A stretch of DNA of 64,000 nucleotides from Sphingobacterium wenxiniae. Its GTDB lineage: Bacteria > Bacteroidota > Bacteroidia > Sphingobacteriales > Sphingobacteriaceae. Below, one piece after another: positions 17,084 to 26,771 of this stretch. The notes under the pieces were generated by a model, which saw only the letters and a list, made by a program, of their open reading frames with translations, was not told the origin of the DNA and did no database searches. The stretch spans positions 310,001 to 374,000 of the forward strand of contig NZ_FOZZ01000002.1 in the NCBI RefSeq assembly GCF_900116225.1, read 5' to 3'. Within the stretch, counting starts at the first letter, position 1. The number at the start of each line of letters is the position of its first letter. The translations under genes were made by a program, and so were the position numbers.

Positions 17084-17293
17084 ATGCAAACATTTACATT
17101 AAAGGGTGATTTTATTCAACTGATACAACTGTTGAAAGTAATGAACTGGGTAGAACACGGAGCAATGGCACAATATGTCGTGGAAGAAGGTATGGTCAAA
17201 TACAACGGTGAAGTTGACTACCGCAAACGCTTGAAGGTACGTGTCGGAGATAGGGTAGAATTTGATGGACAGATTGTAGAGGTTGTCGGGTAA
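17084..17293 (+). CDS. small S4-domain RNA-binding protein (YbcJ-like)
   Basis: This 69-aa protein consists only of an S4 RNA-binding fold: LKVMNWVEHGAMAQYVVEEG, VKYNGEVDYRKRLKVRVGD and a closing VEFDGQIVEV strand. Family members bind structured RNA and are often linked to ribosome assembly. It lies divergent from the proline dehydrogenase gene and directly upstream of aroB, whose start codon is 10 bases after this stop, so the two are likely co-transcribed. Confidence 0.88.
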   Translation: MQTFTLKGDFIQLIQLLKVMNWVEHGAMAQYVVEEGMVKYNGEVDYRKRLKVRVGDRVEFDGQIVEVVG

Positions 17294-17303
17294 AAAAATA
17301 TAC

Positions 17304-18368
17304 ATGAAAAAGAATATAGAAAGCATAGGTTATAGCGTTTTTTTTGAGAAAGGGTTGGAATCCCTACAGCAGTTCATCTTGAATGGTGGGTATTCTCAGG
17401 TGCTCGTATTAGTAGACAGAAATACAAATGATTATTGTTTGCCCGTGCTACAAGCCACTATACCGGATATTACAGATTATGATATCATTGAAGTAGATCC
17501 TGGGGAAGAGAATAAAAACATTGATTTTTGCATCGGTGTATGGAATACGATGTTGGATTTCGGTGCAGACAGGAAAGCATTGATGCTGAACCTTGGTGGT
17601 GGCGTAGTGACCGATATGGGTGGTTTTGCTGCGTCAACATTTAAGCGTGGGATTGATTTTATACAGATTCCTACGACATTGCTTTCACAGGTAGATGCTT
17701 CTGTTGGAGGAAAGACGGGTATAGATTTAGGCAATGTCAAGAATATCATTGGCACTTTTGCTCAACCTAAAGCTGTATTTATCAGTTCGGCTTTTTTGAC
17801 GACTTTAGATGAAAGACAGATGCGTTCCGGGTTTGCCGAAGTCATCAAGCACGGATTGATTTTTGATAAAGCTTTGTTTGAGAAGACACAATCTATCGAT
17901 TTGAAAGATAATAACTTGGATGACATTATCTACAGATCGGTACAGATAAAAAATGAAGTGATTACCCAGGATCCTACTGAAAAAGGGTTGCGTAAGATTT
18001 TAAATTTTGGACATACCATCGGTCATGCTATTGAGGGGTATTCATTGGAAAACGATAGTAACCCACTTTTACATGGCGAAGCCATAGCAATAGGGATGAT
18101 ATGTGAAGCTTATCTTGCCCATAAAATAAACAACCTGTCTATCGAAGGATTACATGCTGTTGTTGAGGCGTTTAACAGCCATTTTGAGAAGTATAATTTT
18201 AATAAGGAAATTTATCCAATATTGATACAACTTATGCAAAACGATAAAAAGAATGAGTCTAATAAATTAGGTTTTGCTTTGCTGAGCGAGATTGGAAAAT
18301 GTGATTATAATATCTTCGTGGAAGAAGACTTGGTCTTGGAAAGTCTGGATTTTTATAGAAGCCTTTAA
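17304..18368 (+). CDS. aroB: 3-dehydroquinate synthase
   Basis: The second enzyme of the shikimate pathway. It converts DAHP to 3-dehydroquinate using NAD and a divalent metal. The start at ATG 17304 gives a 354-aa protein; the longer TTG-started frame overlaps the upstream S4 gene. The motifs GGGVVTDMGGFAAST, PTTLLSQVDASVGGKTGID, RSGFAEVIKHG, NFGHTIGHAIEG and LLHGEAIAIGM include the metal-binding Glu and His residues in the expected order. It is sandwiched between the S4 gene and the ThuA-like gene with almost no spacing. Confidence 0.97.
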   Translation: MKKNIESIGYSVFFEKGLESLQQFILNGGYSQVLVLVDRNTNDYCLPVLQATIPDITDYDIIEVDPGEENKNIDFCIGVWNTMLDFGADRKALMLNLGGGVVTDMGGFAASTFKRGIDFIQIPTTLLSQVDASVGGKTGIDLGNVKNIIGTFAQPKAVFISSAFLTTLDERQMRSGFAEVIKHGLIFDKALFEKTQSIDLKDNNLDDIIYRSVQIKNEVITQDPTEKGLRKILNFGHTIGHAIEGYSLENDSNPLLHGEAIAIGMICEAYLAHKINNLSIEGLHAVVEAFNSHFEKYNFNKEIYPILIQLMQNDKKNESNKLGFALLSEIGKCDYNIFVEEDLVLESLDFYRSL

Positions 18369-18371
18369 ATC

Positions 18372-19082
18372 ATGTCACGTCCCTTTGTTATATTCGTCCT
18401 GCTATCCTGCTGCATTTTTGCGAGCGGGCAGGATAAAGTTCTGATTTTTACCAAAACGGCTGGATTTCGACATAGCAGCATCCCTAAAGGTGTTGAAACC
18501 GTGAGGTCTTTATTAAATGAGGAAGGAATATTATCTACGCATACAGAGGACGCATCTTACTTTTCAACGGACAGTCTTATACAGTTTGACGCGGTTATCT
18601 TTCTCAATACTTCAGGCGACATTTTGGATGAAACACAAAAAGGTGCCTTTATGGCCTATATTCGCTCGGGTAGAGGCTATGTCGGTATACACGCGGCTTC
18701 TGATACAGAATTTAACTGGCCTTGGTATGGTGGATTGGTAGGAGCTTACTTTAGCCAACATCCTCCTGTACAGGATGCAAAGATGGATGTAGTGAATCGG
18801 GAGCACCTGTCAACGAAGCATCTTCCTGAAGTATGGTTCCATAAAGATGAATGGTATGACTTCAAAGATGTAAAACAAGGTTTGAATATACTCATGACCT
18901 TAGACGAAACGTCTTACAAAGGTGGGACGATGGGGAAATTTCATCCTATTGCCTGGTTTCAGGAGTACGACGGCGGGCGCTCTTTCTATACTGCATTGGG
19001 ACATACGGATGAGTCTTATGATGAGGAGCGTTTTCAAAAACATATCATAGGAGGGATACGCTATGCTTTGGGGGCAAGATAA
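18372..19082 (+). CDS. exported ThuA-like domain protein
   Basis: A 236-aa protein with a signal peptide (FVIFVLLSCCIFASGQ) and a single ThuA-like domain of the glutamine-amidotransferase-like fold (VLIFTKTAGFRHSSIPKG; GRGYVGIHAASDTEFNWPWY; YTALGHTDESYDEERF). ThuA is linked to trehalose utilisation in rhizobia, and exported relatives in Bacteroidota are thought to act on sugars; the exact activity is unknown. The start is 3 bases after aroB. It is the last gene before a repeat-rich gap and the susC gene. Confidence 0.88.
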   Translation: MSRPFVIFVLLSCCIFASGQDKVLIFTKTAGFRHSSIPKGVETVRSLLNEEGILSTHTEDASYFSTDSLIQFDAVIFLNTSGDILDETQKGAFMAYIRSGRGYVGIHAASDTEFNWPWYGGLVGAYFSQHPPVQDAKMDVVNREHLSTKHLPEVWFHKDEWYDFKDVKQGLNILMTLDETSYKGGTMGKFHPIAWFQEYDGGRSFYTALGHTDESYDEERFQKHIIGGIRYALGAR

Positions 19083-19090
19083 GAGTGATA

Positions 19091-19185
19091 TCCTCACCCC
19101 AGCCCTCTCCCTCGTCAGAGCCGAGGCACGGCCAAGGAGAGGGAGTCGTATAGTCTGCTATCTGCCTAACTGTCAAGGAAACTAA
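19091..19185. repeat. dispersed repeat, half copy of the 26.7-kb element
   Basis: It starts tcctcaccccagccctctcc and contains a 38-base segment at 19148-19185 (gtatagtctgctatctgc then ctaactgtcaaggaaactaa). This segment is the reverse complement, with one mismatch, of 26700-26737. A more degenerate third copy lies at about 19379-19417. Confidence 0.7.
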
Positions 19186-19210
19186 CTTCGTTGGGGTCGT
19201 CTCAAAAGCT

Positions 19211-19300
19211 AAACATCATCGTCATTGCGAGGTAACGAAGCAATCTGATGATGTTTAAAACGCAGATTGCTTCGTCGCTGCGCTTCTCGCAATGACGCGT
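19211..19300. repeat. palindromic intergenic element, copy B
   Basis: CGTCATTGCGAGG (19220-19232) and CTCGCAATGACG (19286-19297), with inner GAAGCAATCTG / CAGATTGCTTC arms, match copies A and C. The left unit is flanked by the locus-specific pair AAACATCATC (19211-19220) and GATGATGTTT (19247-19256). It lies in the gap between the ThuA-like gene and susC and could end the aroB transcript. Confidence 0.75.
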
Positions 19301-19354
19301 TTTTGCGGTTTGCGAACCTTTTTAGGCACCTTCTTAAGGGTGAGGAAGAAAAAA

Positions 19355-19417
19355 GTTAAACTTCGGAAGTCTAAGGACAGTATCGTTTGCTGCCTGTCTA
19401 ACTATTAAGGAAACTAA
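19355..19417. repeat. degenerate fragments of two repeat families
   Basis: The stretch gttaaacttcggaagtct is one arm of the AAGACTTCCGAAGTTT family. It is directly followed by a diverged copy (agtatcgtttgctgcctg, then tctaactattaaggaaactaa) of the segment at 19148-19185. No gene is present in the gap from 19083 to 19669. Confidence 0.55.
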
Positions 19418-19581
19418 TGTACAGTCTTTAAAAATCACAAGCTGAATCTGAATAGGTTCAGCTTTTTTTTGAAAAAATAGTTGCTTAAAATTTTGATATT
19501 ACAAACGATTGCGTAACTTAGATATGACAATAATTTATAAACCTTCAAAAAAAACGACACGACATGACTTGACTGTACTTC

Positions 19582-19589
19582 TAACTTTG
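19582..19589 (+). promoter_or_regulatory. candidate -7 element upstream of susC
   Basis: TAACTTTG fits TAnnTTTG and lies about 90 bases before the susC start, which would leave a leader long enough for regulation. A TTG lies only 10 bases upstream, not at the usual distance, so the promoter is uncertain. Confidence 0.35.
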
Positions 19590-19678
19590 TATCTATCAAA
19601 ACCTTAAACTAACAAAGGTTAATCAGGAACGGTTAACCATCTAATCAATTCACAATTTATAAACTTATAATGCTAATC

Positions 19679-22600
19679 ATGAATAAACATGTAAAGTTTT
19701 ATAGTGGGCATTCCTTTATCCCACAAAAACCATTAAAACATGCACTCTGGATTTCGGGAGCATTGTTGATGTTAAGTTCTACAGCGTTCGCCAACACCAA
19801 TTTGGATAACGCGTCGGAACCAACTGCATTTTATAATAAAGCAGCTCTGCAACAGAAAGAAATCAGAGGGGTTGTAAGAGGAGCCGACTCGGGCGAACCT
19901 TTAGCGGGTGTTACCGTGCGTGTGGTTGGTAAATCTGTTGCCACATCCACGGATGAAAACGGTGTTTTTACAATCCAAGCTGCTGTAAACGATGTGATTG
20001 AAATCAATTACATTGGCTATCAACCAAGTCGGATTACGGTGTTATCATCTACTTCGCAAGTCAATATAGACTTACAGGTGGATAACAGCAATCTGGAAGA
20101 AGTGGTTGTAACAGGTTATGGGGCCCAGCGTAGGAAAGATTTGACCGGTGCTGTTGCCGTTGTAGATGTGGCCGAATTAAAGGCACAACCAGCAGCTTCT
20201 GCTGTAGAAGCTTTGCAAGGTAAAGCAACAGGGGTTCAGATTGTTAACGATGGAGCTCCTGGTTCTACTCCTTCCATTAAAATCCGTGGTTTCAGTACGA
20301 TTAACAATAATGAACCTTTGTATATTATTGATGGCGTGCCATTCGAAGGTAAATTATCTTGGCTAAACCAAAACGATATAGAGTCAATGCAGGTATTGAA
20401 GGATGCATCAGCAGCTTCAATCTACGGTGCACGGGCAAATAACGGGGTGGTTATTATCACCACAAAAACAGGAAAACAGGGTAAAACTCAATTTACTTTT
20501 GATTCCTATGTGGGTATACAAACTCCTCAATACGAACGTTATCCAAAGATGATGTCGCCTCAACAAGTCTATGACTTGAACAATGCATTAAATGGAACTA
20601 ATATCCCATTACCAGACTATCTATTGGCAGGTGCAAAAGGTAGAGAGCAGGTAAACGATATGACGGCATCGGACGTAGATATGTCAAGATACAATTATTC
20701 TCGTGATGCAGGAAGTTTCTATCAAATCACTAAAGCCAATAAAGCAGGTACTGATTGGTTCAGGGAACTATCGCAGAGTGCACCAACACAAAGCTATCAG
20801 ATAAATGCATCTGGAGGGAATGATAATGCGACATATTCAATGTCTGCGGGACATTTGAAACAAAAGGGCACTATGATTCACTCTGGTTTTGAGCGTTTTA
20901 ATGTGCGGACTAATACTATGTTCAAAGCATTTGATGGAAAACTTCGTATCGGAGAGAATATGCAATATAGCTATACTAAAGGCTTTGGTATGGGAGTAAA
21001 TCCAAATACAGCTGGTGGATATATTGGGGAAGGAAGTGTAATTGGGTTTGCTTATCGGATTCAAAATATCATCCCAGTCTACGATGAAGGAGGAAATTTT
21101 GCTGGATCCAAAGGTGGTTGGGGTAACGGACAAAATCCGGTTGCAATGGCTTACCGCGGTAAAGATGATATCAACAAGAGCAACCTATTCTTTGGTAATA
21201 TATATGGGGAATATGACTTAATTGATGGTCTAACCTACAGATCAAGTTTTGGTATCAAATATGAAAATTACAATGGTATCGACATTAACTATCCTAACCC
21301 TGAGTTTTCCGAAGGATCTTTCAATAACAGTTTAAGTGAATACCATGGTTATGGAACGGAATGGACTTGGACAAATACATTGAATTATAGAAAACAATTC
21401 GACAAGCATAACTTAAACATTTTGGCAGGTACAGAAGCTATTGACAACCGAGCACGTGATTTATCGGGTAGTCGTAATGGATTCTTTATCTTGAACAGTT
21501 TAGATTACTTTTATTTAAATGCTGGTAGCTCCAATTTTGGAAACGCAAGCAGTGGTGGATTGTCTTCATTATTTTCGGTATTCGGTAAAGTAGATTATAG
21601 CTTTGATGATCGTTATGTTTTGAGTGCAACTGTTCGTCGTGATGGTTCTTCTAACTTTGGTGAGAACAATCGTTATGGGGTGTTCCCAGGAGTGAGTGGT
21701 GCATGGCGCTTATCGAGCGAAGAGTTTTTGAAGCCTGTTACTTGGATAACAGATTTGAAACTACGCGCAGGTTATGGCGTAACGGGAAATCAACGTATTC
21801 CAGCATACCAATACATGAATAGATATGCCTCAGTCATTAATGAGTCTTCATATCCAATAAATGGAACAGTCGAAACGGGTATCTGGCAGAATGCATACTC
21901 TAACCAGGATGTGAAATGGGAGCAAGTAAACGCTTTGAACTTAGGTTTGGATTTTACCATATTGGATGGTGATTTTGATGGTGCTATTGACTATTACGAC
22001 AAGAAGACCAAAGACATGTTATTCCGCGTACCACTTCCGGCTATTGCAGTAGGGCGTGCTGCTTCACCTTATGTCAACGTTGGTAATATGCGTAACAAAG
22101 GGGTTGAGTTGTCCTTAGGATATCATTATGGTCGTCGCCAACAGAGTGATTTTACATTGGATTTAACAGGAACATTTAGCCGTAACGTTAATAAAGTTGA
22201 GGCTTTAGCTCCTTCTGTATCATCACAGATTTATGGTAACTTCAGAAGTATGCAGACTACGATCTTAAAACCAGGAGAGGAATTTGGAGCGTTCTTCGGA
22301 TATGAAGTAGACGGTATCTATAAGGATGCTGCCGATGTAACGAATTCGCCTTCTTATGCAGATGCACGTCCAGGAGGTCTTAAATTCAAGGACATCAATG
22401 GTGATAATCAGATTACAGATGCTGATAGAAAGGTAATTGGCTCTCCACATCCTGATTTTATATACTCTTTAAGTATTAATGCCGCATATAAGAATTTTGA
22501 TTTATCCATGTTCTTCTACGGTTCACAAGGAAATGAAGTATATGATGCCACACGCTACTTTACAGATTTTAGTGTGTTCTCAGGTCAGAAAAGTGCTCGT

Positions 22601-22957
22601 CTGTTAGATGCATGGAGTCCACAAAACACAGGTAGTATGACCCCTTCACCTATCTTAGATGCTTCTTCTTATGAATATGCTTCTTCTTCGTATTACATTC
22701 AAGATGCAAGTTTTCTTAAGTTGAAGAATTTACAATTAGGGTATAACCTACCTGTAAAAAATGTATTTGGCCAGTCATCGACAGTTAGTAAACTACGATT
22801 ATATGTGGGAGTTGCCAATGTCTTTACCATTACAAAATATGATGGATTGGATCCAGAGGTAACTGCGACACCAAGTGACTACCCAGCTCTTGGTGTGGAT
22901 TTTGGAGTATATCCACAAGCCCGTCAGTATACATTTGGAGTAAGTTTAGGTTTTTAA
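19679..22957 (+). CDS. SusC/RagA-family TonB-dependent outer-membrane transporter
   Basis: About 1092 residues; I prefer the ATG at 19679 (MNKHVKFYSGHSF), but the ATG at 19670 is also possible. After the signal peptide comes a carboxypeptidase-regulatory-like beta-sandwich (about residues 60-145, EIRGVVRGADSGEPLAGVTV). Then come the TonB-box-like LEEVVVTGYGAQRRKD, the plug (SIKIRGFSTINNNEPLYIID) and a large beta barrel ending in GVSLGF. It forms the energised pore of a SusCD glycan or peptide uptake pair with the lipoprotein that follows 19 bases later. No degradative enzyme or sigma/anti-sigma gene accompanies the pair, so its substrate cannot be deduced. Confidence 0.96.
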   Translation: MNKHVKFYSGHSFIPQKPLKHALWISGALLMLSSTAFANTNLDNASEPTAFYNKAALQQKEIRGVVRGADSGEPLAGVTVRVVGKSVATSTDENGVFTIQAAVNDVIEINYIGYQPSRITVLSSTSQVNIDLQVDNSNLEEVVVTGYGAQRRKDLTGAVAVVDVAELKAQPAASAVEALQGKATGVQIVNDGAPGSTPSIKIRGFSTINNNEPLYIIDGVPFEGKLSWLNQNDIESMQVLKDASAASIYGARANNGVVIITTKTGKQGKTQFTFDSYVGIQTPQYERYPKMMSPQQVYDLNNALNGTNIPLPDYLLAGAKGREQVNDMTASDVDMSRYNYSRDAGSFYQITKANKAGTDWFRELSQSAPTQSYQINASGGNDNATYSMSAGHLKQKGTMIHSGFERFNVRTNTMFKAFDGKLRIGENMQYSYTKGFGMGVNPNTAGGYIGEGSVIGFAYRIQNIIPVYDEGGNFAGSKGGWGNGQNPVAMAYRGKDDINKSNLFFGNIYGEYDLIDGLTYRSSFGIKYENYNGIDINYPNPEFSEGSFNNSLSEYHGYGTEWTWTNTLNYRKQFDKHNLNILAGTEAIDNRARDLSGSRNGFFILNSLDYFYLNAGSSNFGNASSGGLSSLFSVFGKVDYSFDDRYVLSATVRRDGSSNFGENNRYGVFPGVSGAWRLSSEEFLKPVTWITDLKLRAGYGVTGNQRIPAYQYMNRYASVINESSYPINGTVETGIWQNAYSNQDVKWEQVNALNLGLDFTILDGDFDGAIDYYDKKTKDMLFRVPLPAIAVGRAASPYVNVGNMRNKGVELSLGYHYGRRQQSDFTLDLTGTFSRNVNKVEALAPSVSSQIYGNFRSMQTTILKPGEEFGAFFGYEVDGIYKDAADVTNSPSYADARPGGLKFKDINGDNQITDADRKVIGSPHPDFIYSLSINAAYKNFDLSMFFYGSQGNEVYDATRYFTDFSVFSGQKSARLLDAWSPQNTGSMTPSPILDASSYEYASSSYYIQDASFLKLKNLQLGYNLPVKNVFGQSSTVSKLRLYVGVANVFTITKYDGLDPEVTATPSDYPALGVDFGVYPQARQYTFGVSLGF

Positions 22958-22976
22958 TCGCTAATAAAGAGAAGTC

Positions 22977-24695
22977 ATGAAAAGAAAATCAATATATATC
23001 GCCTTACTTTCAGTCAGCTTTTTAGCGGCAGGTTGTGGTAAGGATTTTTTAAATAAGATACCTCAAGCAGAATTATCAGATACACAAGTAAATAATAATG
23101 AAGGTATAGAAGCCATCTTATTAGGAGCGTATGGTATTATGAATGGTAATGTAAGTGGTACATGGGGGAATTATGCTTCTGCACCAAGCCAATGGCTATT
23201 TGGGGAAGTTGCTGCAGATAATGCGCATAAGGGTTCTGAGGCTACCGATCAGCCAAATATGAACCTGATTGAGTCGCTACGTCCAAACCCTGCAAATGAT
23301 AACTTATCCACGATGTGGGAAGTATATTATGAAGGAGTTTTACGGAGTAATAATACATTGCGCTTACTGAAAGAAGATCAGGAAGGTGCAAAGACTATCA
23401 GTGCAAGTAGAGCGGTAGAGATAGAAGCGGAAGCAAAAATGCTGCGTGGACACTATTATTTCTTCATGTGGCGTGTATTCAGAAATCTTCCATGGATTGA
23501 TGAAAATACAACCACAGAGGATGCTAAAACAAAACCAAATGATAGTGATATTTACGAAAACATCATCAGTGATGTAAAATTTGCAGCTGAAAATCTTCCG
23601 ACTACAAAGATTAATGGTGAAAAAGGACGAATGGACCAGAATATAGCTAAGGCTTATTTAGGTAAATTATACCTTTATCAAGGTAAGCATGATTTAGCTT
23701 ATCCACTATTTAGGGACGTTATCGGTAGCAAGGACATTACGGTTATGCCTTTTGAAAATAACTTTAATGTAGAAACAGAAGATGGACCAGAAGCATTATT
23801 GGTTGCCAAGCATGCTATTAATCCTAATGGATCTGGAGATAATGCCAACGTGGGTGATATGCTGAGCGGTCTGTATGGCACTTCTCCGGTAGGTTGTTGT
23901 GGTTTTTATCAGCCTTCTATTGACCTTGTAAATGCTTATAAGGTAGATGCTAATGGACTTCCTTATCTAGATGGTTCATATCGTACTAATCCTTATAAGT
24001 CTGATATGGGACTTTCTGGCGCTGCAAAAACAAATTATGCAGTAGATAAAACTTTAAGAATAGATCCTCGTTTAGATTATACAGTTGGGCGTCGCGGTGT
24101 TCCATATTTGGATTACGGAACGATGCCGGGTGATGACTGGATTCGAGATGCTTCTTATGCAGGGCCGTTCGTTGGTATGAAAACTATGGTGTATCAAAGC
24201 CAATTTGGTAGCCATACCGTTCCTGGTGAAGCTTATATGACTGGTTTAGATGTTAATATCATGCGTTTAGCCGATGTTATCCTTATGGCAGCAGAATGTG
24301 CTGTGGAAGCAGGTGATTTGGATGCAGCATTAAAATATGTGAATTCAATTCGTGTACGCGCATCCAAATTAGCGCCAAGGAAATTAGCGGATGGTTCTAA
24401 TGCGGCAGATTACCAAGTTAAACCTTATCCATCTTTCCCTGATAAAGAATATGCAAGAAAAGCAGTTCAAATGGAGCGTAGATTAGAATTGGCAATGGAA
24501 GGTCACCGCTTTTTTGATTTAGTTCGTTGGGGAAATGCTAAGCAAGTGATAGAAAGTTACTCTCAGTTTGAAGGTTCTATATTACCTTCTTTCTCAGGGG
24601 TTACGTTTAATACATACAATGCGTATTTCCCTATTCCTCAATCGCAGATTGACCGTAGTGGAGGTACATTGAAACAAAACGACGGACCTTGGTAA
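22977..24695 (+). CDS. SusD/RagB-family substrate-binding lipoprotein
   Basis: A 572-aa outer-surface lipoprotein with lipidation Cys20 (SFLAAGC). The family pattern is clear: the N-terminal LNKIPQAELSDTQV, helical TPR-like stretches (AEAKMLRGHYYFFMWRVFRN; AKAYLGKLYLYQGKHD) and the C-terminal MERRLELAMEGHRFFDLVRW and FPIPQSQID. It caps the SusC barrel and binds the substrate. It is the second and last gene of the operon, followed by a strong terminator. Confidence 0.96.
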   Translation: MKRKSIYIALLSVSFLAAGCGKDFLNKIPQAELSDTQVNNNEGIEAILLGAYGIMNGNVSGTWGNYASAPSQWLFGEVAADNAHKGSEATDQPNMNLIESLRPNPANDNLSTMWEVYYEGVLRSNNTLRLLKEDQEGAKTISASRAVEIEAEAKMLRGHYYFFMWRVFRNLPWIDENTTTEDAKTKPNDSDIYENIISDVKFAAENLPTTKINGEKGRMDQNIAKAYLGKLYLYQGKHDLAYPLFRDVIGSKDITVMPFENNFNVETEDGPEALLVAKHAINPNGSGDNANVGDMLSGLYGTSPVGCCGFYQPSIDLVNAYKVDANGLPYLDGSYRTNPYKSDMGLSGAAKTNYAVDKTLRIDPRLDYTVGRRGVPYLDYGTMPGDDWIRDASYAGPFVGMKTMVYQSQFGSHTVPGEAYMTGLDVNIMRLADVILMAAECAVEAGDLDAALKYVNSIRVRASKLAPRKLADGSNAADYQVKPYPSFPDKEYARKAVQMERRLELAMEGHRFFDLVRWGNAKQVIESYSQFEGSILPSFSGVTFNTYNAYFPIPQSQIDRSGGTLKQNDGPW

Positions 24696-24773
24696 CAGAA
24701 CCAGAACTATACAAATAGTTTAGGTCAAATACTTAAATAAAGTATGACCTTTAAGATTAATAACTTAACAGAG

Positions 24774-24803
24774 ACTGCCCCCTTTTTGGGGCAGTTTCTT
24801 TTT
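24774..24803 (+). terminator. terminator of the susCD operon
   Basis: ACTGCCCC (24774-24781) and GGGGCAGT (24788-24795) form a perfect 8-bp stem with a 6-base loop, followed by a T-rich run. It lies 78 bases after the susD stop. Confidence 0.85.
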
Positions 24804-24830
24804 ATCCGTGTTTTTTGTAAGTTTACTTCC

Positions 24831-26135
24831 ATGAACAGATTCCGTATACTCTTACTTATCGTTACCTTATTCCAGCTACAGGTCAAAGCGCAAGATACCG
24901 CTATTCTCAAACAGGTTTTTGAGCAGTCTCCGGTTTTAAAGGATTATTTTTTTGGTTTCAGTCTGTATGATTTGGATCAAAATAGATTTCTGATAGGTAT
25001 TGATGAAGGGAAATATTTCACTCCAGCATCCAACACTAAGGTTTTTACACTGTTTGCATCCCTTAAGCATATTGGCGATTCTATTCCGGGGATTCATTAT
25101 GTAGAGCGTGGTGATTCTCTGATATTCTGGGGGACAGGAGATCCGACTTTTTTACATAGCAAATTGGACTCACACCGCGTGTATAATTTTCTCAAAAATA
25201 CATCGAAAAAGCTCTATTATGCCGAGGAAAGAAACGTAGAAGAACCTTTCTACAGACATGGTTGGGCGATAGACGATTATGATGAATATTATCAACCTGA
25301 ATTAAGTACATTTCCAATATACGGGAATGTTACTACTTTTCGTGCAGAAGGCGGAAAGCTTAAGGTTACCCCCCAATATTTTGAAAAACAAATTTCCATA
25401 AAGGAGAAAGGAGAAAATAAATTCGGTGTACAACGTGATTTTAATCAAAATAGATATGTGCTTAATGGCACTGTTATACCTAATAACTATATCAATGAAA
25501 AGCCCTTCAAGTATTCAACTGAAGTTTTTATTGATCTTTTACAGGATACTTTAGGTAAAGCTGTGGAAGTGGTTCAAGTGGAAAAACCACAAAACCATCA
25601 AGTGCTGTATTCTACGTCCACCCGTGAGGTTCTGCGAGAAATGATGTTGCCAAGTGATAACTTTTTAGCAGAGCAGCTTAATATGGTCGCTGCGATAAAC
25701 CAATACGGTGAATTTAAAACGACACAACTTCGTAAAGACATGGAAGAAGGGTATTACAAGTATTTTACAGACAAGATTGCTCTTCGAGACGGTAGTGGTC
25801 TGTCGGCTTACAACAAGGTGACACCAAGAAGTATGGTTGAATTGTTGTTGATGGTTCAACAAGAAATACCGGATGAAACGGCTTTACACTATTTGTTTCC
25901 CACAGGTGGAGTAGACGGTACGCTAAAGTCGGCGTATAGCCTTGACGGAGGAGAGGCATTTGTTTGGGCAAAAACTGGCACAATTAGCGGTGTACATAAT
26001 CAGAGCGGTTTTATACGGACAAGAACAGGGAGAAGGTTGGTCTTTTCTTTTATGAATAATAACTTCCTTGGATCGGCTACACCTGCCCGAAAGGAAATGG
26101 TGCGTATTATGACTTTCATTCGTGAAAAGCTGTAG
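24831..26135 (+). CDS. dacB: PBP4-type D-alanyl-D-alanine carboxypeptidase/endopeptidase
   Basis: The ATG at 24831 gives a normal signal peptide (FRILLLIVTLFQLQVKAQ); the longer frame runs back into the preceding terminator. The 434-aa protein carries the three penicillin-binding motifs: SNTK with nucleophile Ser67 and Lys70 (FTPASNTKVFTLF), SDN at 275-277 and KTG at 381-383 (WAKTGTISG). It trims or cleaves peptidoglycan cross-links in the periplasm and is a target of beta-lactams. It is a single-gene unit with its own short upstream region. A TAAGTTTA sequence, one base off the -7 consensus, lies 5 bases before the ATG. Confidence 0.92.
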   Translation: MNRFRILLLIVTLFQLQVKAQDTAILKQVFEQSPVLKDYFFGFSLYDLDQNRFLIGIDEGKYFTPASNTKVFTLFASLKHIGDSIPGIHYVERGDSLIFWGTGDPTFLHSKLDSHRVYNFLKNTSKKLYYAEERNVEEPFYRHGWAIDDYDEYYQPELSTFPIYGNVTTFRAEGGKLKVTPQYFEKQISIKEKGENKFGVQRDFNQNRYVLNGTVIPNNYINEKPFKYSTEVFIDLLQDTLGKAVEVVQVEKPQNHQVLYSTSTREVLREMMLPSDNFLAEQLNMVAAINQYGEFKTTQLRKDMEEGYYKYFTDKIALRDGSGLSAYNKVTPRSMVELLLMVQQEIPDETALHYLFPTGGVDGTLKSAYSLDGGEAFVWAKTGTISGVHNQSGFIRTRTGRRLVFSFMNNNFLGSATPARKEMVRIMTFIREKL

Positions 26136-26352
26136 AGGGCTTTAATCTATATAGATTAAACGTATCTAAATTGTCTTTATATAATTTGTTACAATATGTT
26201 GATTTTTCCCAATCGCACAACCTTTCCGTCCCTCGCCGGGACAGGGCATTACTTTTGAGACCAAAAGTAATCAAAAGTCTTTGTCTCATCCGAGGTGGCT
26301 TTTCGCACAGTCCTTCCCGCACAAAGAAAATCCCTCCCAAGGCTGAAACCAC

Positions 26353-26382
26353 TGTCCGAAGCTCTTTAGTTAGCTTCGGACA
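26353..26382. repeat. hairpin with 11-bp perfect stem
   Basis: TGTCCGAAGCT and AGCTTCGGACA flank an 8-base loop in the gene-free region after the carboxypeptidase gene. There is no T-run after the stem, so a simple terminator role is doubtful. Confidence 0.6.
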
Positions 26383-26637
26383 ATAGTTTCCATGCCTTTC
26401 CCTTCCACACAATCCCCCGGGATTTCCTTTGTCTTTCTGCCACTGGGATGAAACGGAGAAACGCTTTCGCGTCTATGTGGAGTGTACTCAAACTATTCTC
26501 GATGCGGGATAAGTGCGGGGATGTGGGACGCATCAAACGTTTTGACCTTGTAGAAGGCTATTTTCTGCACTATCCCTCTGGTCAAAGCTCAACGATACGC
26601 TTTTGCATCCACGTCAAATTAAAGCTTTTTGTTATAG

Positions 26638-26771
26638 TCCTCACCCTTAGTCCTTCTCCCTCGTCAGAGCCGAGGCACGGCAAAAGAGAGGGAAACCAAT
26701 TAGTTTCCTTGACAGTTAGACAGATAGCAGACTATACTCTCCCTCTCCTTGGGAGAGGGTTGGGGAGAGGA
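26638..26771. repeat. composite dispersed element with imperfect inverted ends
   Basis: The ends TCCTCACCCTTAG and TTGGGGAGAGGA are imperfectly complementary. The interior segment 26700-26737 (ttagtttccttgacagttag, then acagatagcagactatac) is the reverse complement of 19148-19185 with one mismatch, and the left part repeats ctcgtcagagccgaggcacg of 19111-19130 in direct orientation. It has no coding capacity. Confidence 0.7.
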
